DNA of 10,736 nucleotides. Source: an uncultured Ruminococcus sp. Its GTDB lineage: Bacteria; Bacillota; Clostridia; Lachnospirales; Lachnospiraceae. Each line of letters opens with the position of its first letter. Position 1 is the first letter of the stretch. The translations under genes were made by a program, and so were the position numbers. The notes beneath the pieces are model-generated. The model was not told the origin of the DNA, did not search any database, and saw nothing but the letters and a program-made list of their open reading frames with translations. Where the stretch lies: contig USKR01000019.1 of the NCBI GenBank assembly GCA_900555215.1, forward strand, positions 1 through 10,736, given 5' to 3'. Below, piece after piece: positions 1-5,250 of this stretch.

Positions 1-99
1 AAAATAATCGTTCTGAAACAAAGCCTTTGGTATTCTGTAAAAACTATACTGATCGGCCTGCGTGCCGTAAAAATAATCAAATGATACTTTTTGTTCCAT
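1..99 (-). CDS. RepA_N-type replication initiator, N-terminal fragment cut by window edge
   Basis: The first 33 codons of a gene that runs off the left edge of the window. The visible protein begins MEQKVSFDYFYGTQADQ and continues YSFYRIPKALFQNDYF. The (F/Y)FYG..AD.(Y/F)SFYRIPKALF pattern is what I recognise as the start of the RepA_N replication initiator family (Firmicutes plasmids and integrative conjugative elements), whose N-terminal winged-helix domain binds the replication origin. The ATG at 97-99 is chosen because AGGAGG at 106-111 stands 6 nt upstream. An in-frame ATG two codons earlier would sit directly against the Shine-Dalgarno sequence and is less likely. The gene lies 85 nt after parB on the same strand and is probably the last visible gene of the same operon. 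The body of the protein, including its C-terminal host-specific domain, cannot be seen, so the family call rests on a short but characteristic stretch. Confidence 0.72.
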   Translation of the reverse strand, partial: MEQKVSFDYFYGTQADQYSFYRIPKALFQNDYF

Positions 100-105
100 A
101 CACAT

Positions 106-111
106 CCTCCT
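106..111 (-). promoter_or_regulatory. Ribosome binding site of the RepA_N-type gene
   Basis: AGGAGG, 6 nt before the ATG at 97-99. The 85-nt gap between parB (stop at 185) and this gene otherwise shows no terminator or convincing promoter, which favours co-transcription with parA-parB. Confidence 0.75.
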
Positions 112-184
112 CTCATCTGTATTTTGTGAAGTTTGATTTTGGCACTTCTGGCCTTTATCATCACAATTTCTTTCATCAGTATTC

Positions 185-1105
185 TTACTCTGTCTGCAAT
201 TCTTTCTTCCATTCCTCCAACAGAGAAACAATTATCTCTTCCATCTGCTCCTGCGTATAATCCGGAGGAAAATAATTTTTCAATTTTTTCTCCGGCAGTG
301 TGACCTTACGTACCTTTCTTTTTGGAGCAAGGCAATTATTAAATATGGAGATCATATAATTGTGACCTACATTTTCATCTTCCAGCCGTTTCCTTAAGAC
401 AGCAATCTGATTTGGTTTTATAAACCCATTGTCTTTGATATATTCATAAATCCATTTCTGCATTTCCTTATCGATATAAGAAATATCTACAGCCACCGTA
501 AACTGCAGTTTCTTATTATCGACCATATCAAGCAATTCAGGGATAAGTTCGGTAAGACGAATGTAACGCTGTATCTGTTTTGAACTTTCACCCACCTGTT
601 CGGCTAAAATATCTCTTGAGACTGCTCCGGATAAATTCTGGTCATTTTGACCAGAATTATTTTTAGAGGGTCTGCCGGCCTGCCTTTTCATAGCATTTAA
701 TTTCATCTTATAAGCAAAGGCTTTTTCGCTCGGCAGAAGCTCTTCTCTTTGAATGTTGGCATCAACCATAGCGATTACCGCTTCATCATCTGTCATATCC
801 CTTACAATCGCCGGAACTGTAGAAAGTCCTGCTTTACGTGCCGCATACATTCTCCGATGACCGGATATCATTTCATAGTGATTTTCTCCCGCCGGACGGA
901 GCAATACAGGTGTAATAACTCCGCTCTCCTTTACACTATTGATCAACTCTTCCATCTTGTCATCAGCTATTACCTTAAAGGGATGGCCTTTAAATGGACT
1001 AATTGCTTTTATCTCAATTTCCATTGCAGACTCTTCATTTACAACCCCCAGCAATTCATCAATGCTTGTCAGCTTTATCTTTTCTCCGCTCCTGCTATTT
1101 TTCAT
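185..1105 (-). CDS. ParB/Spo0J-family partition protein
   Basis: A 306-residue ParB-like protein, which partners the upstream ParA in segregating or stabilising the mobile element. Residues about 34-120 form the ParB N-terminal domain: 'ISPFKGHPF' start, 'SVKESGVITPVLLRP', then the arginine-patch box as GHRRMYAARKAG (82-93) in place of the common GERRxRA, and ANIQREELLPSEKAFAY (116-132). A polar, Asn/Gln-rich linker (about 144-162) leads to a helix-turn-helix, DILAEQVGESSKQIQRYIRL (165-184). The C-terminal third (about 185-306) is lysine- and glutamate-rich and probably mediates dimerisation. The ATG at 1103-1105 is supported by AGGAGG with about 9 nt spacing and overlaps the end of parA by 11 nt, implying translational coupling. 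The family call is firm. Whether it is a centromere-spreading CTPase or acts more like an element-specific regulator is not decided by sequence alone. Confidence 0.9.
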   Translation of the reverse strand: MKNSRSGEKIKLTSIDELLGVVNEESAMEIEIKAISPFKGHPFKVIADDKMEELINSVKESGVITPVLLRPAGENHYEMISGHRRMYAARKAGLSTVPAIVRDMTDDEAVIAMVDANIQREELLPSEKAFAYKMKLNAMKRQAGRPSKNNSGQNDQNLSGAVSRDILAEQVGESSKQIQRYIRLTELIPELLDMVDNKKLQFTVAVDISYIDKEMQKWIYEYIKDNGFIKPNQIAVLRKRLEDENVGHNYMISIFNNCLAPKRKVRKVTLPEKKLKNYFPPDYTQEQMEEIIVSLLEEWKKELQTE

Positions 1106-1880
1106 ATTCCAGCACCTCCTGTGTCAGATTTCGGTAAGCTTCGGCAACCTTGCTTTTCGGGCAATGGGAATAGATACTGACTCCCTCCGCACTTGTCTCT
1201 GCCGCTTTCACCGACATGGGGATTGCAGTTTCAAATATTGCAATCCGTGATCCATAGGTTTCACGCAGCTTCGCCGTGATATCTTTTGCATAATTGGTCC
1301 GGTAATCCACCATAGTAAGAAGGATCCCCTGAATCTCAAGTCCCCGATTCAATCTCTTTTTGACCATCAGTATTGTCTTAATCAGCTGCTGAAGTCCTTT
1401 TACCGGCAGATATGCTGCCTGAACAGGGATAAGAACAGAATCTGCAGCAACTAAAGCATTGATTGTCATCATTCCAAGACTCGGCATACAATCAATTAAA
1501 ATGTAGTCGTATCTTTCTCTCATCATATCGATATAATCCTTTAGGATCAGCTCCCTGCTCATCACATTTCCCATAACAACTTCTAATGCTGAAAGTTCAA
1601 TATTTCCAGGCATAATATCGATATCTTCCTCATGATGAAGAATGCCTCCAGAGGGGGTGACTTCTTCCTCGTTGATCACTGCTGTTAATATATTTGCCAG
1701 CGTGATCGGAATCCCATCGGGTTCCACATATCCGAGACTGGCTGTGAGACTTCCCTGAGGATCTGTATCAACAAGCAGGACCTTTTTCCCTTTTCTTGCA
1801 AGTCCAATTCCTAAATTTACCGCTGTTGTTGTTTTGGCGACTCCGCCCTTTTGATTTGCTACCGCAATAACTCTTCCCAT
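1095..1880 (-). CDS. ParA/Soj-family partition ATPase
   Basis: A 261-residue MinD/ParA-superfamily P-loop ATPase, the full length of a small (type Ib or Soj-like) ParA with no N-terminal DNA-binding extension. It carries the deviant Walker A motif KGGVAKTT (11-18) with the signature lysine K11, the Walker A' LLVDTDPQGS (35-44), and the Walker B DYILID (125-130). After Walker B the sequence reads C-MPSLG where chromosomal Soj has T-PPSLG. It acts on the nucleoid with ParB to position or retain the element. ATG at 1878-1880 follows an AGGGGA Shine-Dalgarno sequence. The start overlaps the upstream small gene by 22 nt and the stop overlaps parB by 11 nt, so the genes are translated as one coupled set. 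The association with ParB and a RepA_N initiator indicates an integrative conjugative element or plasmid-like origin rather than the chromosomal soj-spo0J locus. Confidence 0.93.
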   Translation of the reverse strand: MGRVIAVANQKGGVAKTTTAVNLGIGLARKGKKVLLVDTDPQGSLTASLGYVEPDGIPITLANILTAVINEEEVTPSGGILHHEEDIDIMPGNIELSALEVVMGNVMSRELILKDYIDMMRERYDYILIDCMPSLGMMTINALVAADSVLIPVQAAYLPVKGLQQLIKTILMVKKRLNRGLEIQGILLTMVDYRTNYAKDITAKLRETYGSRIAIFETAIPMSVKAAETSAEGVSIYSHCPKSKVAEAYRNLTQEVLEYEK

Positions 1881-2116
1881 TCTTCAGTTCCCCTTTTCAC
1901 ATGGTTTCTCAAATATTCTTCAAAAATGCTCCGCCGGATCAATACCTTTTTCCCAATCTTATAAACAGATCCCGATATATGAGACAGCCTGACAATTGGT
2001 TTATAGCCCAATCCGTAATAGTCCATTGCTTGCTGATAACTGACAAATTCCCTCTGCAGGAACGCCAGGTCCTCATCATCGATCAAATTGGAAAACATCC
2101 ATACTTTTCCATGCAT
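1859..2116 (-). CDS. Small mobile-element protein, winged-helix/excisionase-like (paralogue of next gene upstream)
   Basis: An 85-residue basic protein beginning MHGKVWMFSNLIDDED. The open frame extends further upstream, but the ATG at 2114-2116 is chosen because AGGAGGA (2122-2128) lies 5 nt before it and the preceding gene stops at 2118. Residues 24-72 (from FVSYQQAMDYYGLGY to FEEYLRNH) align without gaps to residues 27-75 of the neighbour, with about 20 of 49 positions identical, including YQQA, Gly-x-x-Tyr and the IF-x-EYL end. The layout 'YQQA...L...GxxY......L.xR..F.EYL' resembles MerR/excisionase-type small winged helices and the small DUF6462-like proteins I associate with Firmicute conjugative elements. 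The family name is from memory and uncertain. Its 3' end overlaps parA by 22 nt. A DNA-binding role in control of the par-rep operon or in excision is inferred, not shown. Confidence 0.75.
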   Translation of the reverse strand: MHGKVWMFSNLIDDEDLAFLQREFVSYQQAMDYYGLGYKPIVRLSHISGSVYKIGKKVLIRRSIFEEYLRNHVKRGTEEWEELLR

Positions 2117-2117
2117 G

Positions 2118-2384
2118 TTAGTCCTCCTTCTTTGGAGCAGAATTTTCTTCTGTCTCATGAAACCTTTCAAGATATTCATCAAAAATTTCACGGTTAATTA
2201 ATACAATTCCATCCATTCTGTAAATTGCTCCTGCAGCATTGGCTAATTCCATTAATTTCTTATGAGACAGACTGTATACAATCTCTGCCTGTTGATACCG
2301 GAGAAATTTTCTTCTAAGCCTCCGGGCCGCCTCCATAACTTCACTGCGTTTCTGCTCATTATAGTACATATCTTCTGTTCTCAT
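2118..2384 (-). CDS. Small mobile-element protein, DUF6462/excisionase-like, first gene of the module
   Basis: An 88-residue protein starting MRTEDMYYNEQKRSEV. A longer frame opens at a GTG (2412-2414), but the ATG at 2382-2384 has GAAGGGAG (2393-2400) 8 nt upstream and is preferred. Residues 27-75 hold the same unit as the following gene: FLRYQQAEIVYSL, a helix-rich middle, GAIYRMDGIVLINR, then IFDEYLERF, which fits a small winged-helix or excisionase-like DNA-binding fold. The N-terminal 25 residues are charged and probably helical, and the C-terminal tail is Glu/Lys-rich. The stop codon (2118-2120) lies one nucleotide before the start of the paralogue, so translation is almost certainly coupled. 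It is the first gene after the terminator that follows lysS and so the outermost gene of the putative element. No catalytic motif is visible and function is unassigned. Confidence 0.75.
   Translation of the reverse strand: MRTEDMYYNEQKRSEVMEAARRLRRKFLRYQQAEIVYSLSHKKLMELANAAGAIYRMDGIVLINREIFDEYLERFHETEENSAPKKED
2122..2128 (-). promoter_or_regulatory. Ribosome binding site deciding start at 2116
   Basis: AGGAGGA sits 5 nt upstream of the ATG at 2114-2116. The stop codon of the preceding gene lies between this site and the start, a typical re-initiation arrangement. Confidence 0.75.
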
Positions 2385-2392
2385 GAAACAGT

Positions 2393-2400
2393 CTCCCTTC
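2393..2400 (-). promoter_or_regulatory. Ribosome binding site deciding start at 2384
   Basis: GAAGGGAG lies 8 nt upstream of the ATG at 2382-2384. The alternative upstream GTG start at 2414 has no comparable purine-rich sequence before it, so the shorter protein is preferred. Confidence 0.65.
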
Positions 2401-2438
2401 TTAAATGCGGCCACTACTGCTGTTTATACGTGAGGAAT

Positions 2439-2482
2439 AAAAAAAGAGCACTCTTTGAAATTTTTTCTTTCAAAAAGTGCTC
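2439..2482 (-). terminator. Intrinsic terminator downstream of greA-lysS
   Basis: Arms 2446-2460 and 2468-2482 pair over 15 bp with a single G-U mismatch around a 7-nt loop. On the minus strand the stem is followed by seven T residues (2445-2439), a classic rho-independent terminator. It lies 142 nt after the lysS stop and 54 nt before the first gene of the element, so it separates the housekeeping transcript from the element operon. The stem itself is nearly symmetrical, but the complementary strand has no comparable U-tract directly after it, so the minus direction is favoured. It may belong to the element end rather than to lysS. Confidence 0.88.
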
Positions 2483-2483
2483 A

Positions 2484-2507
2484 AATCATCGGTTTCCCGA
2501 TATGATT
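2484..2507 (-). other. Hairpin with GAAA tetraloop directly before the terminator
   Basis: On the minus strand AATCAT, a 2-nt bulge, CGG, a GAAA loop, CCG and ATGATT form an imperfect 9-bp hairpin. It ends one nucleotide before the terminator stem begins, so the lysS 3' UTR or a separate short transcript would fold as two adjacent hairpins. It could be a 3'-end stabiliser, a small RNA body, or part of an element end. The structure is read directly; its role is unknown. Confidence 0.45.
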
Positions 2508-2526
2508 CGCAGATAACAACTCTTCA

Positions 2527-2550
2527 CCACGCTTCGTGATACTTCGTGGT
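2527..2550. repeat. Inverted repeat ACCACG...CGTGGT with internal direct repeat
   Basis: ACCACG and CGTGGT flank a 13-bp interior, with about 6-bp arms. Within it CTTCGTG occurs twice, 10 bp apart. A short inverted repeat with an interior spacer beside three direct repeats is the layout of a tyrosine-recombinase core site next to its arm sites. The arms are short enough to arise by chance, so this is only a candidate att core. Confidence 0.3.
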
Positions 2551-2561
2551 TATTTCGAAAA

Positions 2562-2602
2562 TTGTTGTCAAATTGTTGTCAAAATGAATTTTTGCTGTCA
2601 AA
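2562..2602. repeat. Three direct repeats (TTGTTGTCAAA), candidate integrase arm or partition sites
   Basis: Plus-strand copies: TTGTTGTCAAA at 2562-2572, the same at 2573-2583 with no gap, and TTGCTGTCAAA at 2592-2602. They lie in the non-coding gap just after lysS, on the chromosome-facing side of the parA-parB-repA module. Each contains TTGACA on the minus strand, but no acceptable -10 box follows at 16-21 bp, so tandem promoters are unlikely. Arm-type binding sites for an integrase, or repeats bound by ParB or the small winged-helix proteins, are the main candidates. The repeats are read directly; the role is inferred. Confidence 0.6.
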
Positions 2603-2623
2603 CCTGAAGGTCATTTCTTATCC

Positions 2624-4543
2624 TTAGTACAGCTTCGCACCCGCCGGGATACTGTCATCCAGCATCAGCAGATTCAGTCCTTCGTGTCCGTCGTACTCAT
2701 ACACCGCACTGATCAGCATACCCTCAGAGTCGATGCCCATCATCTTCCTCGGCGGCAGATTTACAATGGCTACACAGGTCTTTCCGACCAGCTCTTCCGG
2801 CTCGTAATACTCGTGTATACCGCTTAAAATCGTGCGTTTCCGGTCTGTTCCGTCGTTCAGTGTGAACTTCAGGAGCTTCTTGGATTTCGGAACTGCCTCG
2901 CATGCCTCCACCTTTACAACCCGGAAATCGGATTTGCTGAATGTGTCAAAATCAACGGTATCCTCGAACAGCGGCTCAACTTTCACCTTGGAAAGATCGA
3001 TCTTCACAGCCGGTTCGGACTCCTCTTTCTTGTCCGTTTTCTTGCCCTCGGCTCCGCCGATGCTCTTCATTGTGGGGAACAGCAGCACGTCCCTGATCGC
3101 AGCGCTGTCTGTGAGCAGCATGCACATTCTGTCGATGCCAAATCCGATGCCTCCCGTCGGCGGCATACCGATCTCCAGCGCGTTCAGGAAGTCTTCATCT
3201 GTTGTATTCGCCTCTTCATCTCCCTGAGCGAGCTGCTCTTCCTGCGCTTTGAAACGCTCTCTCTGGTCGATCGGGTCATTCAGCTCGGAGTAAGCGTTTG
3301 CCATCTCCCAGCCGTTCATAAAGAACTCGAAACGCTCTACATAATCTGGATTTTCCGGTTTCTTCTTTGTCAGCGGAGAGATCTCGATAGGGTGATCCAT
3401 GACAAATGTCGGCTGCACCAGATGCTCTTCTACAAATTCCTCGAAGAACAGATTCAGGATATCACCTTTCTTATGTCTCTCTTCGAACTCGATATTATGC
3501 TCTTTTGCAAGCTCTCTCGCCTGTTCCAGAGTCTCTACTTCATTCCAGTCCACGCCGGAATATTTCTTCACAGCGTCAACCATGGTAATGCGCTCGAACG
3601 GTTTCCCGAGATCCATCTCAATGCCGTTGTAAACGATCTTCGTAGTTCCAAGTACTTCCTGCGCCACATGACGGTACAGGTTCTCTGTAAGATCCATCAT
3701 TCCATTGTAATCTGTATATGCCTGGTAGAGCTCCATCAGCGTAAACTCTGGATTGTGTCTCGTATCCAGGCCTTCGTTACGGAACACGCGGCCGATCTCG
3801 TATACTTTCTCAAGACCTCCCACGATCAGTCTTTTCAGGTAAAGTTCCAGGGAAATACGAAGCTTCAGGTCTTCATTCAGTGCATTGAAATGCGTCTCGA
3901 ACGGTCTGGCAGCAGCGCCTCCGGCATTCGCCACGAGCATCGGCGTCTCAACCTCCATAAAGCCCTGTCCGTCCAGGTATTTGCGGATTGCGCTGATGAT
4001 CCTGGAACGCTTGATAAATGTATCCTTTACTTCCGGATTCATAATGAGATCCACATATCTCTGGCGGTAGCGCGTATCCGTGTTCGTCAGTCCGTGGAAC
4101 TTCTCCGGAAGGATCTGGAGGCTCTTTGACAGCAGAGTCACATGAGATGCATGGATGGACATCTCTCCTGTCTTTGTCTTGAACACTTCGCCCTCGATGC
4201 CGATCACATCACCTACATCAAGTTTTTTGAACTCTTTATAGTTCTCCTCTCCGATGCTGTCTCTCGCCACATAGGACTGGATATTTCCCTCAAGATCCTG
4301 CACATTGCAGAAAGACGCTTTTCCCATCACACGCTTTGACATCATACGCCCCGCGATGGATACCTGTTTTCCTTCCAGCTCATCAAAATTATCTTTGATC
4401 TCCCGGCTGTGATGTGTCTGGTCATATTTTGTAATGACAAACGGGTCTCTGCCGTTCTGCTGCAGCTCCGCAAGTTTCTCGCGGCGCACCTTTCTCAACT
4501 GATTCAGATCCTGCTCCTGTCCGTTTTTCTGCTGCTGTGCCAA
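2624..4543 (-). CDS. lysS: Lysyl-tRNA synthetase (class II) with C-terminal Trbp111-like tRNA-binding domain
   Basis: LysRS attaches lysine to tRNA-Lys in the cytoplasm. This 639-residue protein exceeds the usual 490-510. Residues about 61-140 are the OB-fold anticodon-binding domain. The class II core follows: motif 1 around 178-203 (ending FMEVETPML), motif 2 at 252-275 ([20 protein letters not shown]), and motif 3 at 464-490 ([14 protein letters not shown] then RDVLLFP). A charged linker (491-529) leads to an OB-fold resembling Trbp111/EMAPII and the MetRS tail (about 530-639; [31 protein letters not shown]). That domain raises tRNA affinity non-specifically in other synthetases. The start is TTG at 4541-4543, chosen for AAAGGAGA 7 nt upstream and the normal N-terminal length. 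It follows greA by 81 nt and probably shares its transcript; no T-box is visible in the gap. The 3' end is intact beside the putative element junction. Confidence 0.97.
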   Translation of the reverse strand: MAQQQKNGQEQDLNQLRKVRREKLAELQQNGRDPFVITKYDQTHHSREIKDNFDELEGKQVSIAGRMMSKRVMGKASFCNVQDLEGNIQSYVARDSIGEENYKEFKKLDVGDVIGIEGEVFKTKTGEMSIHASHVTLLSKSLQILPEKFHGLTNTDTRYRQRYVDLIMNPEVKDTFIKRSRIISAIRKYLDGQGFMEVETPMLVANAGGAAARPFETHFNALNEDLKLRISLELYLKRLIVGGLEKVYEIGRVFRNEGLDTRHNPEFTLMELYQAYTDYNGMMDLTENLYRHVAQEVLGTTKIVYNGIEMDLGKPFERITMVDAVKKYSGVDWNEVETLEQARELAKEHNIEFEERHKKGDILNLFFEEFVEEHLVQPTFVMDHPIEISPLTKKKPENPDYVERFEFFMNGWEMANAYSELNDPIDQRERFKAQEEQLAQGDEEANTTDEDFLNALEIGMPPTGGIGFGIDRMCMLLTDSAAIRDVLLFPTMKSIGGAEGKKTDKKEESEPAVKIDLSKVKVEPLFEDTVDFDTFSKSDFRVVKVEACEAVPKSKKLLKFTLNDGTDRKRTILSGIHEYYEPEELVGKTCVAIVNLPPRKMMGIDSEGMLISAVYEYDGHEGLNLLMLDDSIPAGAKLY

Positions 4544-4550
4544 TGTATTT

Positions 4551-4558
4551 TCTCCTTT
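4551..4558 (-). promoter_or_regulatory. Ribosome binding site supporting TTG start of lysS
   Basis: AAAGGAGA lies 7 nt before the TTG at 4541-4543. No ATG or GTG is placed suitably behind it, so the non-ATG start is well supported and may lower LysRS synthesis modestly. Confidence 0.75.
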
Positions 4559-4582
4559 CTTATAACCCCATACATGCGAATT

Positions 4583-4609
4583 CAGACCTCTTAGCTGTTA
4601 AGAGGTCTG
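4583..4609 (-). other. Perfect 11-bp hairpin in the greA-lysS gap, no U-tract
   Basis: CAGACCTCTTA (4583-4593) pairs perfectly with TAAGAGGTCTG (4599-4609) around a 5-nt loop. Neither strand shows a T-run after the stem, so it is not a standard intrinsic terminator. It begins 15 nt after the greA stop and ends 39 nt before the lysS start. It may protect the 3' end of a greA transcript, mark an RNase cleavage site, or act as a weak attenuator that unbalances greA and lysS expression. Confidence 0.6.
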
Positions 4610-4624
4610 TGTCATGTCATATGT

Positions 4625-5110
4625 TTACTTTGAACGGCTGATCTCAAGTACTTTGTACTCAATATCTCCTGCCTGCGTCTCTACGGTAACTGTCTCTCCG
4701 ACTTTCTTTCCGATCAGTGCCTGTCCTACCGGCGACTCATTGGAAATCTTTCCTTCAAGGCTGTTCGCCTCTGTGGAGCCGACGATCTTGAACTCCATCT
4801 CCTCTTCATATGTGATGTCGTACACTTTCACCGTACATCCGACATTGATCTTATCAAAGTCAACTTCATCCTCAACGACTACCTCTGCATTTTTAAGAAT
4901 TCCTTCCAGTTCCTCAATACGTGCTTCGATGTCTCTCTGCTCATCCTTCGCCGCATCGTACTCTGCGTTCTCCGAAAGGTCTCCCTGCTCTCTGGCCTCT
5001 TTGATCTTGGCTGCAACTTCCTTTCTCTTTACCACTTTAAGATCTTCAAGTTCGTCCTCAAGTGCCTTTAATCCGGCATAAGTAAGTAATCGTTTCTTTG
5101 CCTCTGCCAT
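4625..5110 (-). CDS. greA: Transcription elongation factor GreA
   Basis: A 161-residue GreA of standard length. It enters the RNA polymerase secondary channel and stimulates cleavage of the 3' end of backtracked RNA. Residues about 1-78 are the antiparallel coiled coil; its tip carries the conserved acidic residues in [16 protein letters not shown] (43-58), with D44 and E47 matching the catalytic pair. Residues about 80-161 are the FKBP-like polymerase-binding domain, with [16 protein letters not shown] typical of the family. ATG at 5108-5110 follows AAAGGAAG with about 8 nt spacing. The gene has its own consensus promoter (5222-5250) and a leader of about 105 nt with a hairpin, and is followed by lysS, a greA-lysS arrangement common in Clostridia. 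No unusual residue or truncation is visible. Confidence 0.97.
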   Translation of the reverse strand: MAEAKKRLLTYAGLKALEDELEDLKVVKRKEVAAKIKEAREQGDLSENAEYDAAKDEQRDIEARIEELEGILKNAEVVVEDEVDFDKINVGCTVKVYDITYEEEMEFKIVGSTEANSLEGKISNESPVGQALIGKKVGETVTVETQAGDIEYKVLEISRSK

Positions 5111-5161
5111 TGGTTACGCTTCCTTTCTGTTTCTCTGGTTTTCTTTCTATTTTTTGATGTT

Positions 5162-5190
5162 CATTACACTGGACTGTATGTCCTGTAATG
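5162..5190 (-). other. Hairpin in the greA 5' leader
   Basis: In the minus-strand transcript CAUUACA plus GGAC pairs with GUCC and UGUAAUG (plus-strand arms 5162-5168/5184-5190 and 5171-5174/5180-5183). There is a 2-nt bulge at 5169-5170 and a 5-nt loop. An A-rich stretch follows, with no U-tract, so it is not a terminator of dusB readthrough. It lies about midway between the predicted transcription start and the greA start codon and could tune leader stability or greA translation. Confidence 0.5.
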
Positions 5191-5221
5191 CTGTCATTTA
5201 AGTCTATTTCGCAATTTCAAT

Positions 5222-5250
5222 ATTATAACCAAACTCTATAATGATGTCAA
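5222..5250 (-). promoter_or_regulatory. Consensus sigma-A promoter for greA-lysS, overlapping the dusB 3' end
   Basis: On the minus strand a perfect TTGACA (5250-5245) and a perfect TATAAT (5227-5222) are separated by exactly 17 bp. The -35 box is also the Leu316-Thr317 codons of dusB, and the dusB stop lies in the spacer. Transcription should begin near 5215, giving a leader of about 105 nt before greA. Such a promoter is expected to be strong and constitutive. Confidence 0.92.

Noticed and set aside
1..176. A minus-strand open frame starting at 176 and running off the left edge in a frame different from repA
   Set aside because: It has no clear ribosome binding site and overlaps the well-supported RepA_N start and its Shine-Dalgarno sequence; most likely a shadow.
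2423..2428. TATAAA on the minus strand upstream of the first small gene as a -10 box of an element promoter
   Set aside because: The -35 position falls in the terminator stem and reads GTGCTC or TGCTCT, far from TTGACA, and there is no extended -10. The operon must have a promoter, but I cannot place it.
2543..2601. Tandem promoters using the three TTGACA-containing repeats
   Set aside because: At 16-21 bp downstream of each TTGACA the sequences (CAACAA, TTCGAA, CACGAA and shifts of these) do not resemble TATAAT.
3392..4129. Long plus-strand open frame of 245 codons inside lysS
   Set aside because: It lies wholly antisense to conserved LysRS sequence, has no family-like motifs and no ribosome binding site; a shadow of lysS.
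4544..4624. T-box leader for lysS
   Set aside because: The 81-nt gap is too short for a T-box and lacks the conserved T-box bulge sequence; the hairpin there has no terminator form.
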